Below are positions 15,533 to 24,060 of a stretch of DNA of 64,000 nt, in pieces; the first letter of the stretch is position 1; every line of letters starts with the position of its first letter. Below the pieces are notes generated by a model, which did no database searches, had not been told where the DNA came from, and saw nothing but the letters and a program-made list of their open reading frames with translations. The stretch is from Streptomyces ficellus (GTDB lineage: Bacteria; Actinomycetota; Actinomycetes; Streptomycetales; Streptomycetaceae): NCBI RefSeq assembly GCF_009739905.1, contig NZ_CP034279.1, positions 62,001 to 126,000 of the forward strand, given 5' to 3'. Position numbers and translations under genes: made by a program.

Positions 15533-16870
15533 TCATGGCCGGGATGCGATGACGCGTGCCGTCCGGAGCAGGATGCGGGGGCTGGTGAGGGTCCTGGGGT
15601 GGGCGCGCATGTGGACGACGTCCATGAAGGCCTGGTTCACCTGTGAGTCCCGGACCGAGGCCTCGGTGATCCGGTCGCCCGCCCAGCGCAGGAAGGCGTA
15701 GCCGCGGGGGTAGGGGCCGGTGACGTGGGGCTGGGCCAGGTCGGCGGTGGAGGACAGTTGCCAGGCGGCGTTCACGACGGTCTCCGCGCGTCGGAAGTAC
15801 GCCAGCGCGGGGTCGTACGGCCGCGCCCCGGAGCGCAGGTGTGCCGCCAGGGACGACGCCTGGAGCGTGGCAAGGGTCATGCCCTGGCCGTAGATGGGGT
15901 TGACGGAGGCGAGGGCGTCGCCGACGACGACCAGGCCGCCGGGGAAGCGCCCCAGGGACGTGTAGGTGCGCCGCCGGGCCTCTGGGAAGCGATACGGCTT
16001 GATCTCGCTGTCGGGCGCGCACCGTTCGGCCACCTCGCGCAGGGGTGGGGCGCAGCGGCGCATCCGGGCGAGGAACTCCTCGCGGTCCGCGCCGGGTGCG
16101 TGGTGCGCGTAGCCGGCCAGCACCACGCTCCAGCGGTCGCCCTCGATGGCCGTCAGCGCGCCGGGCTCGACGATGGTCGGCTGGTAGCCGCTGGCGGGGC
16201 CCGGTGTGCAGTGGGCGACGACGGTGTCGGGCAGTTCGGTGCCCCTGCGGAATGTCGCGGTGGCGTAGCCGAGGTCGATGCGCATGCGGTCGAGCCGCGC
16301 CGGATCCCAGCCGTGCCGGGTGAGCCAGGTGTCCAGCCGGCTGGAGCGGCCCATGGCGTCGACGACGAGATCGGCGGCGAGTTCGCCGGAGCCGCTGTCG
16401 TGGCCGCCGGCGGAGGCGGAGGTGGTGGCGGAGACGCGGACACCGGTCACGCGGGTTGAGTTGAGGACGAGATCGCGGGCCTGCGTTTGGTGGATACGGA
16501 CGTTGGGCAGGGCCAGGACTCGCTTGCGGACCAGGTTCTCGATGCACGTGCGCGACGCGCCGATCATGGAGATGTCCCGGACGGGCGCCTTGAGCCGCCC
16601 GTCCACGTAGAACCGCACGGCTCCGCCGGTGCCGAGGCGGGCACCGCTCCGGAGCAGCTCCTGGGTGAAGTCGGGGAACCAGCGCTCGAGCTGGGTCTGG
16701 CCCATGCTGAGCAGGGCGTGGAGCTGCCCGCGGTGCGGAGCGCCGCGCCCGCCGCCCTCCTCGTCCGGCGCGTCCGGTTCGACGACGACCACGTCCTCGG
16801 CGTGGTCGCTGAGCACGCGGGCCGCCAACAGGCCGGCGATGCTTCCCCCGAGCACTACAGCCCTCTGCAC
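15533..16870 (-). CDS. FAD-dependent oxidoreductase/monooxygenase
   Basis: A 445-residue flavoprotein. The FAD motif VVLGGSIAGLLAARVL is at the N-terminus, the middle DLVVDAMGRSSRLDTWL resembles the DG-like motif of flavin hydroxylases, and VVVGDALASVNPIYGQGMT is the second FAD-binding GD motif. It looks like the epoxidase/halogenase-like branch of group A monooxygenases, acting in the cytoplasm on an unknown substrate. GTG 16870 is preferred over GTG 16876 because GAGG then lies seven bases upstream. It sits alone between the IS and an MFS operon. Confidence 0.85.
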   Translation of the reverse strand: MQRAVVLGGSIAGLLAARVLSDHAEDVVVVEPDAPDEEGGGRGAPHRGQLHALLSMGQTQLERWFPDFTQELLRSGARLGTGGAVRFYVDGRLKAPVRDISMIGASRTCIENLVRKRVLALPNVRIHQTQARDLVLNSTRVTGVRVSATTSASAGGHDSGSGELAADLVVDAMGRSSRLDTWLTRHGWDPARLDRMRIDLGYATATFRRGTELPDTVVAHCTPGPASGYQPTIVEPGALTAIEGDRWSVVLAGYAHHAPGADREEFLARMRRCAPPLREVAERCAPDSEIKPYRFPEARRRTYTSLGRFPGGLVVVGDALASVNPIYGQGMTLATLQASSLAAHLRSGARPYDPALAYFRRAETVVNAAWQLSSTADLAQPHVTGPYPRGYAFLRWAGDRITEASVRDSQVNQAFMDVVHMRAHPRTLTSPRILLRTARVIASRP

Positions 16871-17111
16871 GTGCACCCCTCACCGAGTCGGGCGCGAGCG
16901 TCCGACTCCTCTGTGCGGCCGTCCGGTTGCCGTCGGCGTCGCGGTCACGCCGGACACTACCCCGGCGGCGGGCCGGCCGGCGTGCGGTGAGCAGCGCGGA
17001 GGGGGAATACCGGCCGTTCAGGGCCCGGGATCGGTGCCCGTGGCGCCGCCCTGCGCGTCTGCCCGGTTCCCGAGCCGACCGGTCCGGGTTCCGTGTGCGC
17101 CCGCCGTACGG

Positions 17112-18446
17112 TCACGGCGCACGGGGCAACGCCTTGCGGGCGTACGGTTGCTGCTCCTCCCCCGCTGCGGGGCCGGCCGCCCGGCGGGTCCACAGCAGCG
17201 TGCCGGCCAGCAGCGCCACGGATCCCACCAGCCACGGCAGGGGCCCGGCCGGCAGCGAACCGGCGACCAGGCCGGTCACGGCTCCCGCCGACTGGAGTGC
17301 CAGGGACTGTACGGAGAGCGCGGTGGCCCGGACGGTGCTGTCCACCCGGCGGTGCAGGAGGTCGTTCTCGTTCGGGCCGGCGGCGCCGAGGCCGAAGTAG
17401 ACGAGCCCGTAGCCGACGGCGGCCACGACCGCCGGTGCCGGCCCTCCCCACGCGGCCGTGACGCCGAGCAGCAGCAACCCGGCCGTACTCACCGCGAGGC
17501 TCGCCAGGGCCGCGTGCTCGCTGCTGCCCGTCAGCCGGGCGGCGAGCGGCGCGCTGTGGCTGCCGAGCGCCGTGCACAGGAAGCCCAGGCAGGCGAGCAC
17601 GGCGTACACCACGGCGCCGGACTCCGGCGTACCGGTGAGGCGGGCCGCGCGTCCCGGGGTGAGGAGTTCGACGGTGGCGAGCGCCGCGCCGACCGCGGCC
17701 GCGGAGAGCAGGACCCGGCGTACGAGGGGTTCGTGCGCGCCCAGGCGCAGTCCGGCCGCCGTCGTGGCGGGGACACCGCGCAGGACCTGGCGCAGGGTCG
17801 CGGGCGGCCGGGGCGGCTCCGGCAGTGAGCAGAGCACATACGTCACGTACGCGGCGTTGACGACGGCTCCGAGGAGCGCGGGCGCCGAGAGCGGCAGGAC
17901 GAGTCCGCCGGTGGCCTCAGCCATGCGGGCACCCGCGTCCGGGGCCAGGTCGAGGAGCAGCGGCAGGCCGCCGCCGAGGAGGGTTCCGGCGGCGAGCGCG
18001 GCGGCGGAGGCGGTGTTGCCGCGCGCGAGGCCGGTGCGCAGGTCGGCCCCGGCGCCGGAGTGGGCCTGGACGGTGTCCACGTACCAGGCCTCCGCCGGTC
18101 CGCTGGACAGGGCACGGCCGGCCCCCATCAGCACCATGGCGACGGCGAGGGCCCAGACGGTGGTGCCCAGGGCCATCGCGGTGAGGGCGCACAGGTTGAG
18201 CACCCCCGCGGCGGCGAGGACGGCCCGGCGGCCGACGACGTCGGCCAGGCCACCGGTCGGCAGCTCCATGACGGACACGGTCACCGAGTGGACGGCGAAG
18301 AGCCCGGCCACGACCGGGAGGGCCATGCCGCGCTCGGTCAGGAGCAGCACCTGCGCGGGTATGTACAGGCCGACCGGCAGCCAGAAGAGGAAGGTGACGG
18401 TGGCGAAGCGACGGCGTGCGGCGTCGGGGCCCAGCGGCTGCTTCAC
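17112..18446 (-). CDS. MFS transporter
   Basis: A 444-residue membrane protein with about 12 hydrophobic segments. The early ELPTGGLADVVGRRAVLA matches the MFS loop 2-3 signature. It is likely an efflux pump for a small molecule. The GTG start at 18446 overlaps the stop of the upstream ArsR-type gene (GTGA), so both are made from one mRNA and the regulator probably controls the pump. The C-terminus ends in a basic cytoplasmic tail. Confidence 0.9.
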   Translation of the reverse strand: MKQPLGPDAARRRFATVTFLFWLPVGLYIPAQVLLLTERGMALPVVAGLFAVHSVTVSVMELPTGGLADVVGRRAVLAAAGVLNLCALTAMALGTTVWALAVAMVLMGAGRALSSGPAEAWYVDTVQAHSGAGADLRTGLARGNTASAAALAAGTLLGGGLPLLLDLAPDAGARMAEATGGLVLPLSAPALLGAVVNAAYVTYVLCSLPEPPRPPATLRQVLRGVPATTAAGLRLGAHEPLVRRVLLSAAAVGAALATVELLTPGRAARLTGTPESGAVVYAVLACLGFLCTALGSHSAPLAARLTGSSEHAALASLAVSTAGLLLLGVTAAWGGPAPAVVAAVGYGLVYFGLGAAGPNENDLLHRRVDSTVRATALSVQSLALQSAGAVTGLVAGSLPAGPLPWLVGSVALLAGTLLWTRRAAGPAAGEEQQPYARKALPRAP

Positions 18447-19132
18447 GTTCCGTCACGCTCCTCGGCCCCGCCGGCCGGCCCGGTGGCGGCGTCACGCTCC
18501 TCGGCCTCGCCGGCCGGCCCGGTGGCGGCGTCGTCCCGCTGCCCGGTGGGGAAGCCGGCGAAGAAGAGGGCGACCTGTTCGGCGCGTGCGTCGTCGGCGT
18601 CGCGGGTGACCAGTTCCTCGACGGTGCGCTCGATCGTGGTCCACAGCTCGGTGAGCGACTCGGGCGTCAGCCTGACCATGAGGTCCGAGACGCCTGCCGG
18701 TTCCAGCCAGTCGGGGCCGAGCCACCCGGCTTCCACGTCCCGCTGGAAGCCGGCGAGGGACCGCTCGAAGTGGTCCAGCTGGGCCCGGTGCAACGCCGCG
18801 CCGAAGGCGCGTGCCGTGTCCGATCCGGACATGGCGGCATTGCTCCAGCTCGTGAGCTCGTGCACCGCCTTCCAGCGCCGCTCACGACCGTCGCGGTGCT
18901 CGGCGTCGGCGATGAAGGCGTACTTGGCCAGTACGCGCAGGTGGTAGCTGGTCGAGGCGGACGACTCACCGGTACGTACGGCCAGTTCGCTCGCGGTGGC
19001 CGGTCCGTCCTGCCGCAGCAGCCCCAGCAGCCGGATCCGCAAGGGGTGGGTGAGCGCCTTGAGTGCGGCGGTGTCCTCGGCCGGGTCGAGGACACGGCGG
19101 CTGCCCATGCCGGAGAAGGGTCCATCGGTCAT
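18443..19132 (-). CDS. ArsR-like helix-turn-helix transcriptional regulator
   Basis: A 229-residue protein. Residues about 18-95 form a winged helix of the ArsR/HTH_20 type (ALKALTHPLRIRLLGLL, then GPATASELAVRTGESSASTSYHLRVL). The rest is a helical domain seen in actinobacterial regulators next to MFS genes. The C-terminus contains two copies of DAATGPAG(E/G)AEERD encoded by a 39-bp tandem repeat, which may vary in number. It starts at ATG 19132 with no Shine-Dalgarno; a leaderless promoter fits. It is coupled to the MFS gene by a 4-bp overlap. Confidence 0.88.
   Translation of the reverse strand: MTDGPFSGMGSRRVLDPAEDTAALKALTHPLRIRLLGLLRQDGPATASELAVRTGESSASTSYHLRVLAKYAFIADAEHRDGRERRWKAVHELTSWSNAAMSGSDTARAFGAALHRAQLDHFERSLAGFQRDVEAGWLGPDWLEPAGVSDLMVRLTPESLTELWTTIERTVEELVTRDADDARAEQVALFFAGFPTGQRDDAATGPAGEAEERDAATGPAGGAEERDGT
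18451..18528. repeat. 39-bp tandem duplication inside the ArsR-like gene
   Basis: 18451-18489 and 18490-18528 are two head-to-tail copies of a 39-bp unit differing by one base. The unit is 13 codons long, so the frame is kept and the number of copies could change without breaking the gene. Confidence 0.9.
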
Positions 19133-19138
19133 GGAGGG

Positions 19139-19167
19139 AGAGTAGGACGGCGACCCGGCTTTGCCAA
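19139..19167 (-). promoter_or_regulatory. leaderless promoter of the ArsR-MFS operon
   Basis: On the minus strand, -35 TTGGCA (19162-19167), a 17-nt spacer and -10 TACTCT (19139-19144) are followed by six bases and the ATG at 19132. This is an ideal layout for transcription starting at the A of the start codon. Confidence 0.78.
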
Positions 19168-19212
19168 GAAAGTTTTGGAGAGTGGTTCGCCGTCCCCACG
19201 GACCTCAGACGG

Positions 19213-20832
19213 TCAGGCGCTGGTCGGCCAGGTGGTGCCGGGGCGCGGGGGCGGGTCGTGGTCCAGGAACTCGTCCAGGATTCCCGGGCGAGCCGTGGCG
19301 GCGAGGGCGACGGCGTCGGTCGCGGCCAGGTCGCGTACGCGGTAGGCGTGTTCACCGGCGGGTACGGCCGCCGTGAGCGTGACGAGGCCGGAACGGCGCG
19401 CGGACGGGGAGGTGGAGAAGGTCCAGGCGACGATCGCCGCGCGCTCCAGGGCGAGGGTGTCCCGGCTGAACGTACCGGCTCTCACCAGGAGGTGGGGACC
19501 GTGCAGCGCGTGGCCGAGGCTTCGGTACGCGTCCCGGGCCAGGAGCCCGGAGACCGCCGTCGCCGACAGGGCGTACACCCAGGCGACGTGCAGGAACACC
19601 GGGGAGAGGAACGCCGCGAGGGCGAGGAGCGCGATCGTCGGCGGCAGGACGGCGTACAGCAGCCCCCGCACCACCCGTCGCCGCCTGGCCGCTTCGGGGT
19701 GGGCGGTCAGCGGTACGGAGTCCCAGAGTCGGGCGGGTGCGCGGAGCGCGCCGGTCAGGACGCGGACGGCCACGTCGCGTGGCGCGGGCGGGAGCAGGGC
19801 TCCGCGCGCGCGGGCCTCCTCCTTGTCCCCGAGGCCGCCCGCGACGGCGGTCGCGCTCGCTCCCCCGGCGGCGCGCAGCAGCAGCGGCTCGCGGAGGAGC
19901 ACCCCGTGCAGCCGGTCGCGTTCGAGGGCGACCGAGCGGGTCGTGAGCAGGCCGCGCCGTACGGTGAGGGTGTCCTTGTCGGTCCAGGTGGCCCTGTAGC
20001 CCCACCAGTTCTCGGCGTACACCGCGAGGGCGCCGAGGGATCCGAGGGCGATCACGACGACCAGGGCGGCCGGGACGGTCAGCCACAGCATGCGGTTGCC
20101 GAACTCGGCGAACGCCCGCTGGACGAGTCCCACCCGCCACAGTTCGATACCGAGCCCGTCGAGCACGCGGTACGCCGTTCCCACGGCGACGCCCACACCG
20201 CCCACGACCCAGAAGGTGAGCGGCGCGTAACGCAGCCAGCGCCAGTCGAGGCGGCCGAGCACCGCGTCACCCTCGCCCTCGCCCTCGCTCTCACCCTCGG
20301 CTGAGCGGGTGTCCGCGTGGGCGAGCAGCGCGGCCTTGAGCCGGTGGGCCTCGGGGACGGTCACCGCGTTGAGGGTGATGACGCCGCGCTCGCCGTCCGA
20401 GGCGGTGGTGGCGGCGCGTACGACGGTGAGGCCGAGCAGGCGGTGCAGCACGGTCGCGGTCAGGTCGACGCTGCGGATGCGACTGAGGGGCACGGTGCGC
20501 CTGTGCCTGCTGAACACACCGCTGTGCAGCACGAACGCGTCGACGGTGAGCCGGTAGCGGGTCCGGGCCCAGCGGACCAGGCCCGCGGCGGAGACGGCGG
20601 CGAACGAGAGGGTGAGGGCCATCAGGGTGATGCGGGCACCCTCGGGGAGCCGTCCGCCGGTGGCCAGGACGGCGAGGCCCAGCGATCCGAGCGGCGGGGC
20701 GAGCCAGCCGCACTGGACGAGCAGGGTGCGGGCGGCGGGACGGCGCCAGCCGTCGGCGTGACGGTGCATGCGGCTCATGTTTCTCGTACGGCTCGTACGC
20801 CTCCTGTGGCGCGTACTGCTCATGCGGCTCAT
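19213..20832 (-). CDS. PH-domain membrane protein (YdbT-like)
   Basis: A 539-residue membrane protein with three bacterial PH (bPH2, YdbT-like) units: the first after two hydrophobic segments (TRYRLTVDAFVLHSGVFSRHRRTVPLSRIRSVD), the second after NWWGYRATWT, and the last near the C-terminus (GTFSRDTLALERAAIVAWTFS). Pairs of YdbS and YdbT proteins occur across Firmicutes and Actinobacteria and are linked to membrane stress or secreted-peptide tolerance. ATG 20832 overlaps the stop of the upstream YdbS-like gene (ATGA), which supports a two-subunit complex. Confidence 0.88.
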   Translation of the reverse strand: MSRMSSTRHRRRTSRTRNMSRMHRHADGWRRPAARTLLVQCGWLAPPLGSLGLAVLATGGRLPEGARITLMALTLSFAAVSAAGLVRWARTRYRLTVDAFVLHSGVFSRHRRTVPLSRIRSVDLTATVLHRLLGLTVVRAATTASDGERGVITLNAVTVPEAHRLKAALLAHADTRSAEGESEGEGEGDAVLGRLDWRWLRYAPLTFWVVGGVGVAVGTAYRVLDGLGIELWRVGLVQRAFAEFGNRMLWLTVPAALVVVIALGSLGALAVYAENWWGYRATWTDKDTLTVRRGLLTTRSVALERDRLHGVLLREPLLLRAAGGASATAVAGGLGDKEEARARGALLPPAPRDVAVRVLTGALRAPARLWDSVPLTAHPEAARRRRVVRGLLYAVLPPTIALLALAAFLSPVFLHVAWVYALSATAVSGLLARDAYRSLGHALHGPHLLVRAGTFSRDTLALERAAIVAWTFSTSPSARRSGLVTLTAAVPAGEHAYRVRDLAATDAVALAATARPGILDEFLDHDPPPRPGTTWPTSA

Positions 20833-21389
20833 ACGGCTCCCTCCCGGTGACCGGCCGCCGCCCGCCGCGGCTCGGCGACGCCCGCGCGCGTCGCGTGGGC
20901 GGCACGCCCGATGGCCTGGGCGACCTTCTCGGCGTCGGTCTCGGAGAGGCCCTCGATGGTGATGTCGCCCGCGGTGGAGGCCGTGGTGACGGTGAGCGTC
21001 GTCAGGCCGTACCGCCGCTGGAGGGGCCCCCGGACGGTGTCGACGGTCTGGACCTGGGACAGCGGGGCGATCCGGCGGCGCTGCCACATCCAGCCACCGG
21101 CCGCGTAGACGGCGTGGACGCCGAGTTCCCAGGCGTGAGTTTCGTGGCGGCGGCGCGGCATGAGGACCAGGTAGCCGAGAGCGGGCACGACCAGGGTGAC
21201 CAGCAGGAGCGGAAGGAGCCAGGGAAGCGCGCCGCTGAAGAAGAGCGCGGAGCACAGGCCGAGCGCGAGCGCGGTGAGCAGCATCGGCCCGCTGACCACG
21301 ACGAGCGCCTGGACCGTCCACCATCGGCGGGCCCGCGGGTCGACCCGGTGGCGTGGCGCCCGCAGCTGCGGGGCGGGAGGCAGGGACAT
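20829..21389 (-). CDS. PH-domain membrane protein (YdbS-like)
   Basis: A 186-residue protein with two hydrophobic segments (about 28-75) followed by one bPH2 domain (HAWELGVHAVYAAGGWMWQRRRIAPLSQVQTVD). It is the usual small partner of the larger YdbT-like protein, to which it is coupled by an ATGA overlap. The ATG at 21389 is the second of two in-frame Met codons; the first (21413) has a better-placed AGGA-like sequence only if read weakly, so the start is uncertain by eight residues. It is divergent from a TetR gene. Confidence 0.87.
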   Translation of the reverse strand: MSLPPAPQLRAPRHRVDPRARRWWTVQALVVVSGPMLLTALALGLCSALFFSGALPWLLPLLLVTLVVPALGYLVLMPRRRHETHAWELGVHAVYAAGGWMWQRRRIAPLSQVQTVDTVRGPLQRRYGLTTLTVTTASTAGDITIEGLSETDAEKVAQAIGRAAHATRAGVAEPRRAAAGHREGAV

Positions 21390-21423
21390 GAGGAGGACCG
21401 CTTTCCAAGTCAACTGTATTGGA

Positions 21424-21436
21424 TAGCGATACGCTA
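21424..21436. promoter_or_regulatory. palindrome between the PH operon and the TetR gene
   Basis: TAGCGATACGCTA is a perfect 13-bp inverted repeat (TAGCG, ATA, CGCTA) in the 125-bp divergent region. It lies 35 bp upstream of the PH operon start and is a candidate operator for the neighbouring TetR protein. Confidence 0.5.
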
Positions 21437-21514
21437 CAACGGTACGAGTGACTTGCCAAAGGGCGGAGTCCGCGACGGGCCGGGCGGGGTCAGAGGGAAA
21501 GTAGGTTGTGCGGA

Positions 21515-22138
21515 GTGCCGAAGAAGGTGGACCACGAGGCCAGACGCTCGGAGATCGCGCAGGCGCTGTGGCGCATCGCGAGTACGCGCGGCCTCGACGG
21601 CGTGAGTCTGCGCGACGTCGCGGCGGAGGCGGACATCTCGCTGGGCAGGCTCCAGCACTACTTCCGTACCAAGGACGAGATGCTGCTCTTCGCGCTGCGG
21701 CACATCAACGTCCTGGCCGACCGGCGGATTCGCGAGCGTCTCGGCGCGCTCGCCCCGGCCGCCGGACAGGAGCCGCCGCCGAGGACCGTGCTGCGGGAGT
21801 GTCTGGCGGGCATGCTGCCGCTGGACGAGAGGAGCCGGATCGGCACGCTGGTCGGCGCGGCGTACTTCGCGCGCGCGATCCACGACGAGCGCCTGCGCGA
21901 GGAGGCCCGGGAAGGCATCCCGAAACTCGCGGAGCTCTTCGTGAGCCTCCTGCGGAGTGCCCGGGAGCGGGGCGAACTCGCGGAGGAGCGGGCGCTCGAC
22001 CCGCACACCGAGGCGATGCTGCTGATCAGCCTGGTCGACGGCCTGACGGCGTACACACTGCTGGGCGTGCAGACGGGCGAGGAGGCCCTGCACCGCCTGG
22101 ACGCGCACCTGGACCGGCTCTTCAGAAGCGAAAGCTGA
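21515..22138 (+). CDS. TetR/AcrR family transcriptional regulator
   Basis: A 207-residue regulator starting PKKVDHEARRSEIAQAL, with the helix-turn-helix at about 26-50 (VSLRDVAAEADISLGRLQHYF). The C-terminal half resembles the BetI/TetR_C_6-type ligand domain. GTG 21515 gives the usual family N-terminus; a TTG at 21506 is also possible and has GAGGG eight bases upstream. It is divergent from the two PH-domain genes, with a 13-bp palindrome between them, so it may regulate that operon. Confidence 0.88.
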   Translation: MPKKVDHEARRSEIAQALWRIASTRGLDGVSLRDVAAEADISLGRLQHYFRTKDEMLLFALRHINVLADRRIRERLGALAPAAGQEPPPRTVLRECLAGMLPLDERSRIGTLVGAAYFARAIHDERLREEAREGIPKLAELFVSLLRSARERGELAEERALDPHTEAMLLISLVDGLTAYTLLGVQTGEEALHRLDAHLDRLFRSES

Positions 22139-22190
22139 CGCTCCCCCGCTCCGCCGGTTCACGGGTCGCCCGGTGGAACAGACTGTGCGT

Positions 22191-22949
22191 ATGACAGACG
22201 AGGCCACGCACCAACTCCTGGACCGTTTCCTCCACATGCTCCGCCCCGGCCTGCCGCTGCTGTCGGTGTGGGCCCACGGGTCACTCGCCGGCGGCGACTA
22301 CCAGCCGGGCCGCAGCGACCTGGACCTCATCGCCGTCCTCGAACGACCGTGCACCGGAGAGGAGGAACAATCGCTCCGCGAGTCGCACGAGGGCCTGGGC
22401 CGCCTCGCGAACCCGCTCGTGCCGAAGCTGCACTGCAGCTACGCCGCCGCCGCGGAACTGGGCGACCCGGCCCGCCCGCACGTCACCTGGGCGCACGAGG
22501 AACTCATGCGCCGGCCCATCACCCCGGTGACGCGGCGGGAACTGCACGACTTCGGCCGCGTCCTGTACGGCGAACCCCCGAAGGCCCTCCTGCCGCCGGT
22601 GCCGGACGGTCAGTTGACCGGCTACATCGTCGAGAACTTCGCGGACTACTGGCGCCCTCGCCTGGACCGTCCGGAGCTGTGGACCGAGAACTCCTGGGTC
22701 GACCTCGGGCTGCTGGTCCTCGCCAGGGCCACGGTGACCCTGAGGGACGGCCGGCTGATCACCAAGGCCGAGGCACTCGACGTCCTCCTGGAGATGGGCG
22801 CCCCCGCGGAGGTCGTGGCCGACGTCCGGCGGCGTCGTTACGACACCTCCGCGGCCGACACGTCGGAGCAGTGGCTCGCACGGCGGGCGGAACTGACCCT
22901 CGCCTTCCTCCGCCCCGCGATCGACCGGATCGTCGCACGGGCAGGCTGA
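22191..22949 (+). CDS. aminoglycoside adenylyltransferase-like nucleotidyltransferase
   Basis: A 252-residue protein. The nucleotidyltransferase core is HGSLAGGDYQPGRSDLDLIAV (about 28-48), with the conserved GS and DxD that hold ATP and magnesium; a C-terminal helical domain of the DUF4111 type follows. ANT(9)/AadA enzymes adenylate aminoglycosides, but many actinobacterial homologs have no proven resistance role. ATG 22191 is preferred to GTG codons at 22173 and 22185, although none has a clear Shine-Dalgarno. It stands alone after the TetR gene. Confidence 0.82.
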   Translation: MTDEATHQLLDRFLHMLRPGLPLLSVWAHGSLAGGDYQPGRSDLDLIAVLERPCTGEEEQSLRESHEGLGRLANPLVPKLHCSYAAAAELGDPARPHVTWAHEELMRRPITPVTRRELHDFGRVLYGEPPKALLPPVPDGQLTGYIVENFADYWRPRLDRPELWTENSWVDLGLLVLARATVTLRDGRLITKAEALDVLLEMGAPAEVVADVRRRRYDTSAADTSEQWLARRAELTLAFLRPAIDRIVARAG

Positions 22950-23049
22950 GTCGCCGCGCCACCCTCCCCCGGGCGTCCCTCCCCCAGGCGCCCCTCCCCC
23001 GTGCTCCAGGCCCTGTCGCTCGGATCATCGCGAATGACACCCCGGTGGG

Positions 23050-24060
23050 CTACGTGGCGGCCCAGTGACCCGCGTCGTTCCGGTTCCCCTCCGCCGCCCG
23101 GCGCGTCGCGTCCGGCGATCCGAGCAGACCGTACGGCAGATACCCGGACCGGACGCCGAGTTCCCACCCATGGGCCTGGACGGCGAGGCAGGCCAGGGCG
23201 AGGGTGCCGAGGGGAAGGAGGGACCGGGGCGCGGGATCGCCGGCATCGGCCTCGACGCCTTCCCGGTACGCGACCAGCCGGGCCACGAGGGCGTCCTCGA
23301 AGGCGTGCTGGTCGTCGTCGAGGAGCACGCGGAGCAGCTGCTGCTCCGCGCTGAGCGCGTCGCCGACCTCGTCGAGCCTCCGGGCGGCCCTCGCGCGCTC
23401 CCCGGCGTCGGGCTTGCGCAGCGGAACCGTCGGCCAGTCGCGGGGCAGATGCCCGGCCGCCTCGGTGAGGTAGGGGCACAGGGCGTCCATGGCGGCGAGG
23501 TCGGCGGGGTCGGAGACGGAGGTGTACCGGTTGTAGGGCACGCCGTCACGGATGGCGGACGCGTAGTCGCCGCGCAGCATCAGCCCGGTGACCCGCTCCC
23601 AGTCCCACACGTGCCCGCTGACGACGCACAGCTCGAATGTGTCGAGCCAGGTCCGCGCGGTGGGCGCCTCCGTGACGACGTCCCGGAAGGTGATGCCCCC
23701 GTCCCCGAACTCGTCGTCGTCCGGGTCCGTGCTGATCCGCTCCCCGACGAGGGGGAACCGGAGTTCCTGGTCCCCTTCCGGAAAGCACATGATGCTCAGC
23801 ACTCCGTGCACGCACTCCGCGGCGGTGACGGCGACCGTGCGCGCGGCGGCGTCGAGCCCCGGCTCCGTCACCGTTCGCGCGGCGACATGGTCGAGCAGTT
23901 CGTCCGCCATGTCCCGGATCAGAGTCGGCGAGATGCTGCCGTACCGCAGCGAGTGCCACCGCGCATAGGCCCGCCCGCGAATGTCGTCGAGCGCCTCGGC
24001 CAACCGCTGCTCGCTGATCTGATGACATGCCACATCTCGCATGCGCCCCCGCCCCTTCAT
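23050..24060 (-). CDS. Imm49 family immunity protein, possible internal start
   Basis: Within the longer frame, ATG 24060 (MKGRGRMRDVAC) or ATG 24042 could start a separate 336- or 330-residue Imm49 protein. GGGGAG sits three bases before the first and GGGG before the second. The 60 bases upstream have lower GC and a GATAGC hexamer that could be a -10. Imm49 proteins protect against polymorphic toxins; no toxin gene is visible nearby, so it may be an orphan antidote. This entry is the alternative reading of the second half of the previous one. Confidence 0.5.
   Translation of the reverse strand: MKGRGRMRDVACHQISEQRLAEALDDIRGRAYARWHSLRYGSISPTLIRDMADELLDHVAARTVTEPGLDAAARTVAVTAAECVHGVLSIMCFPEGDQELRFPLVGERISTDPDDDEFGDGGITFRDVVTEAPTARTWLDTFELCVVSGHVWDWERVTGLMLRGDYASAIRDGVPYNRYTSVSDPADLAAMDALCPYLTEAAGHLPRDWPTVPLRKPDAGERARAARRLDEVGDALSAEQQLLRVLLDDDQHAFEDALVARLVAYREGVEADAGDPAPRSLLPLGTLALACLAVQAHGWELGVRSGYLPYGLLGSPDATRRAAEGNRNDAGHWAAT

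Noticed and set aside
22950..23049. CCTCCCCC-like repeats after the nucleotidyltransferase gene
   Set aside because: Short C-rich repeats (GCGCCCCTCCCCC) are weak and do not form a clear stem.
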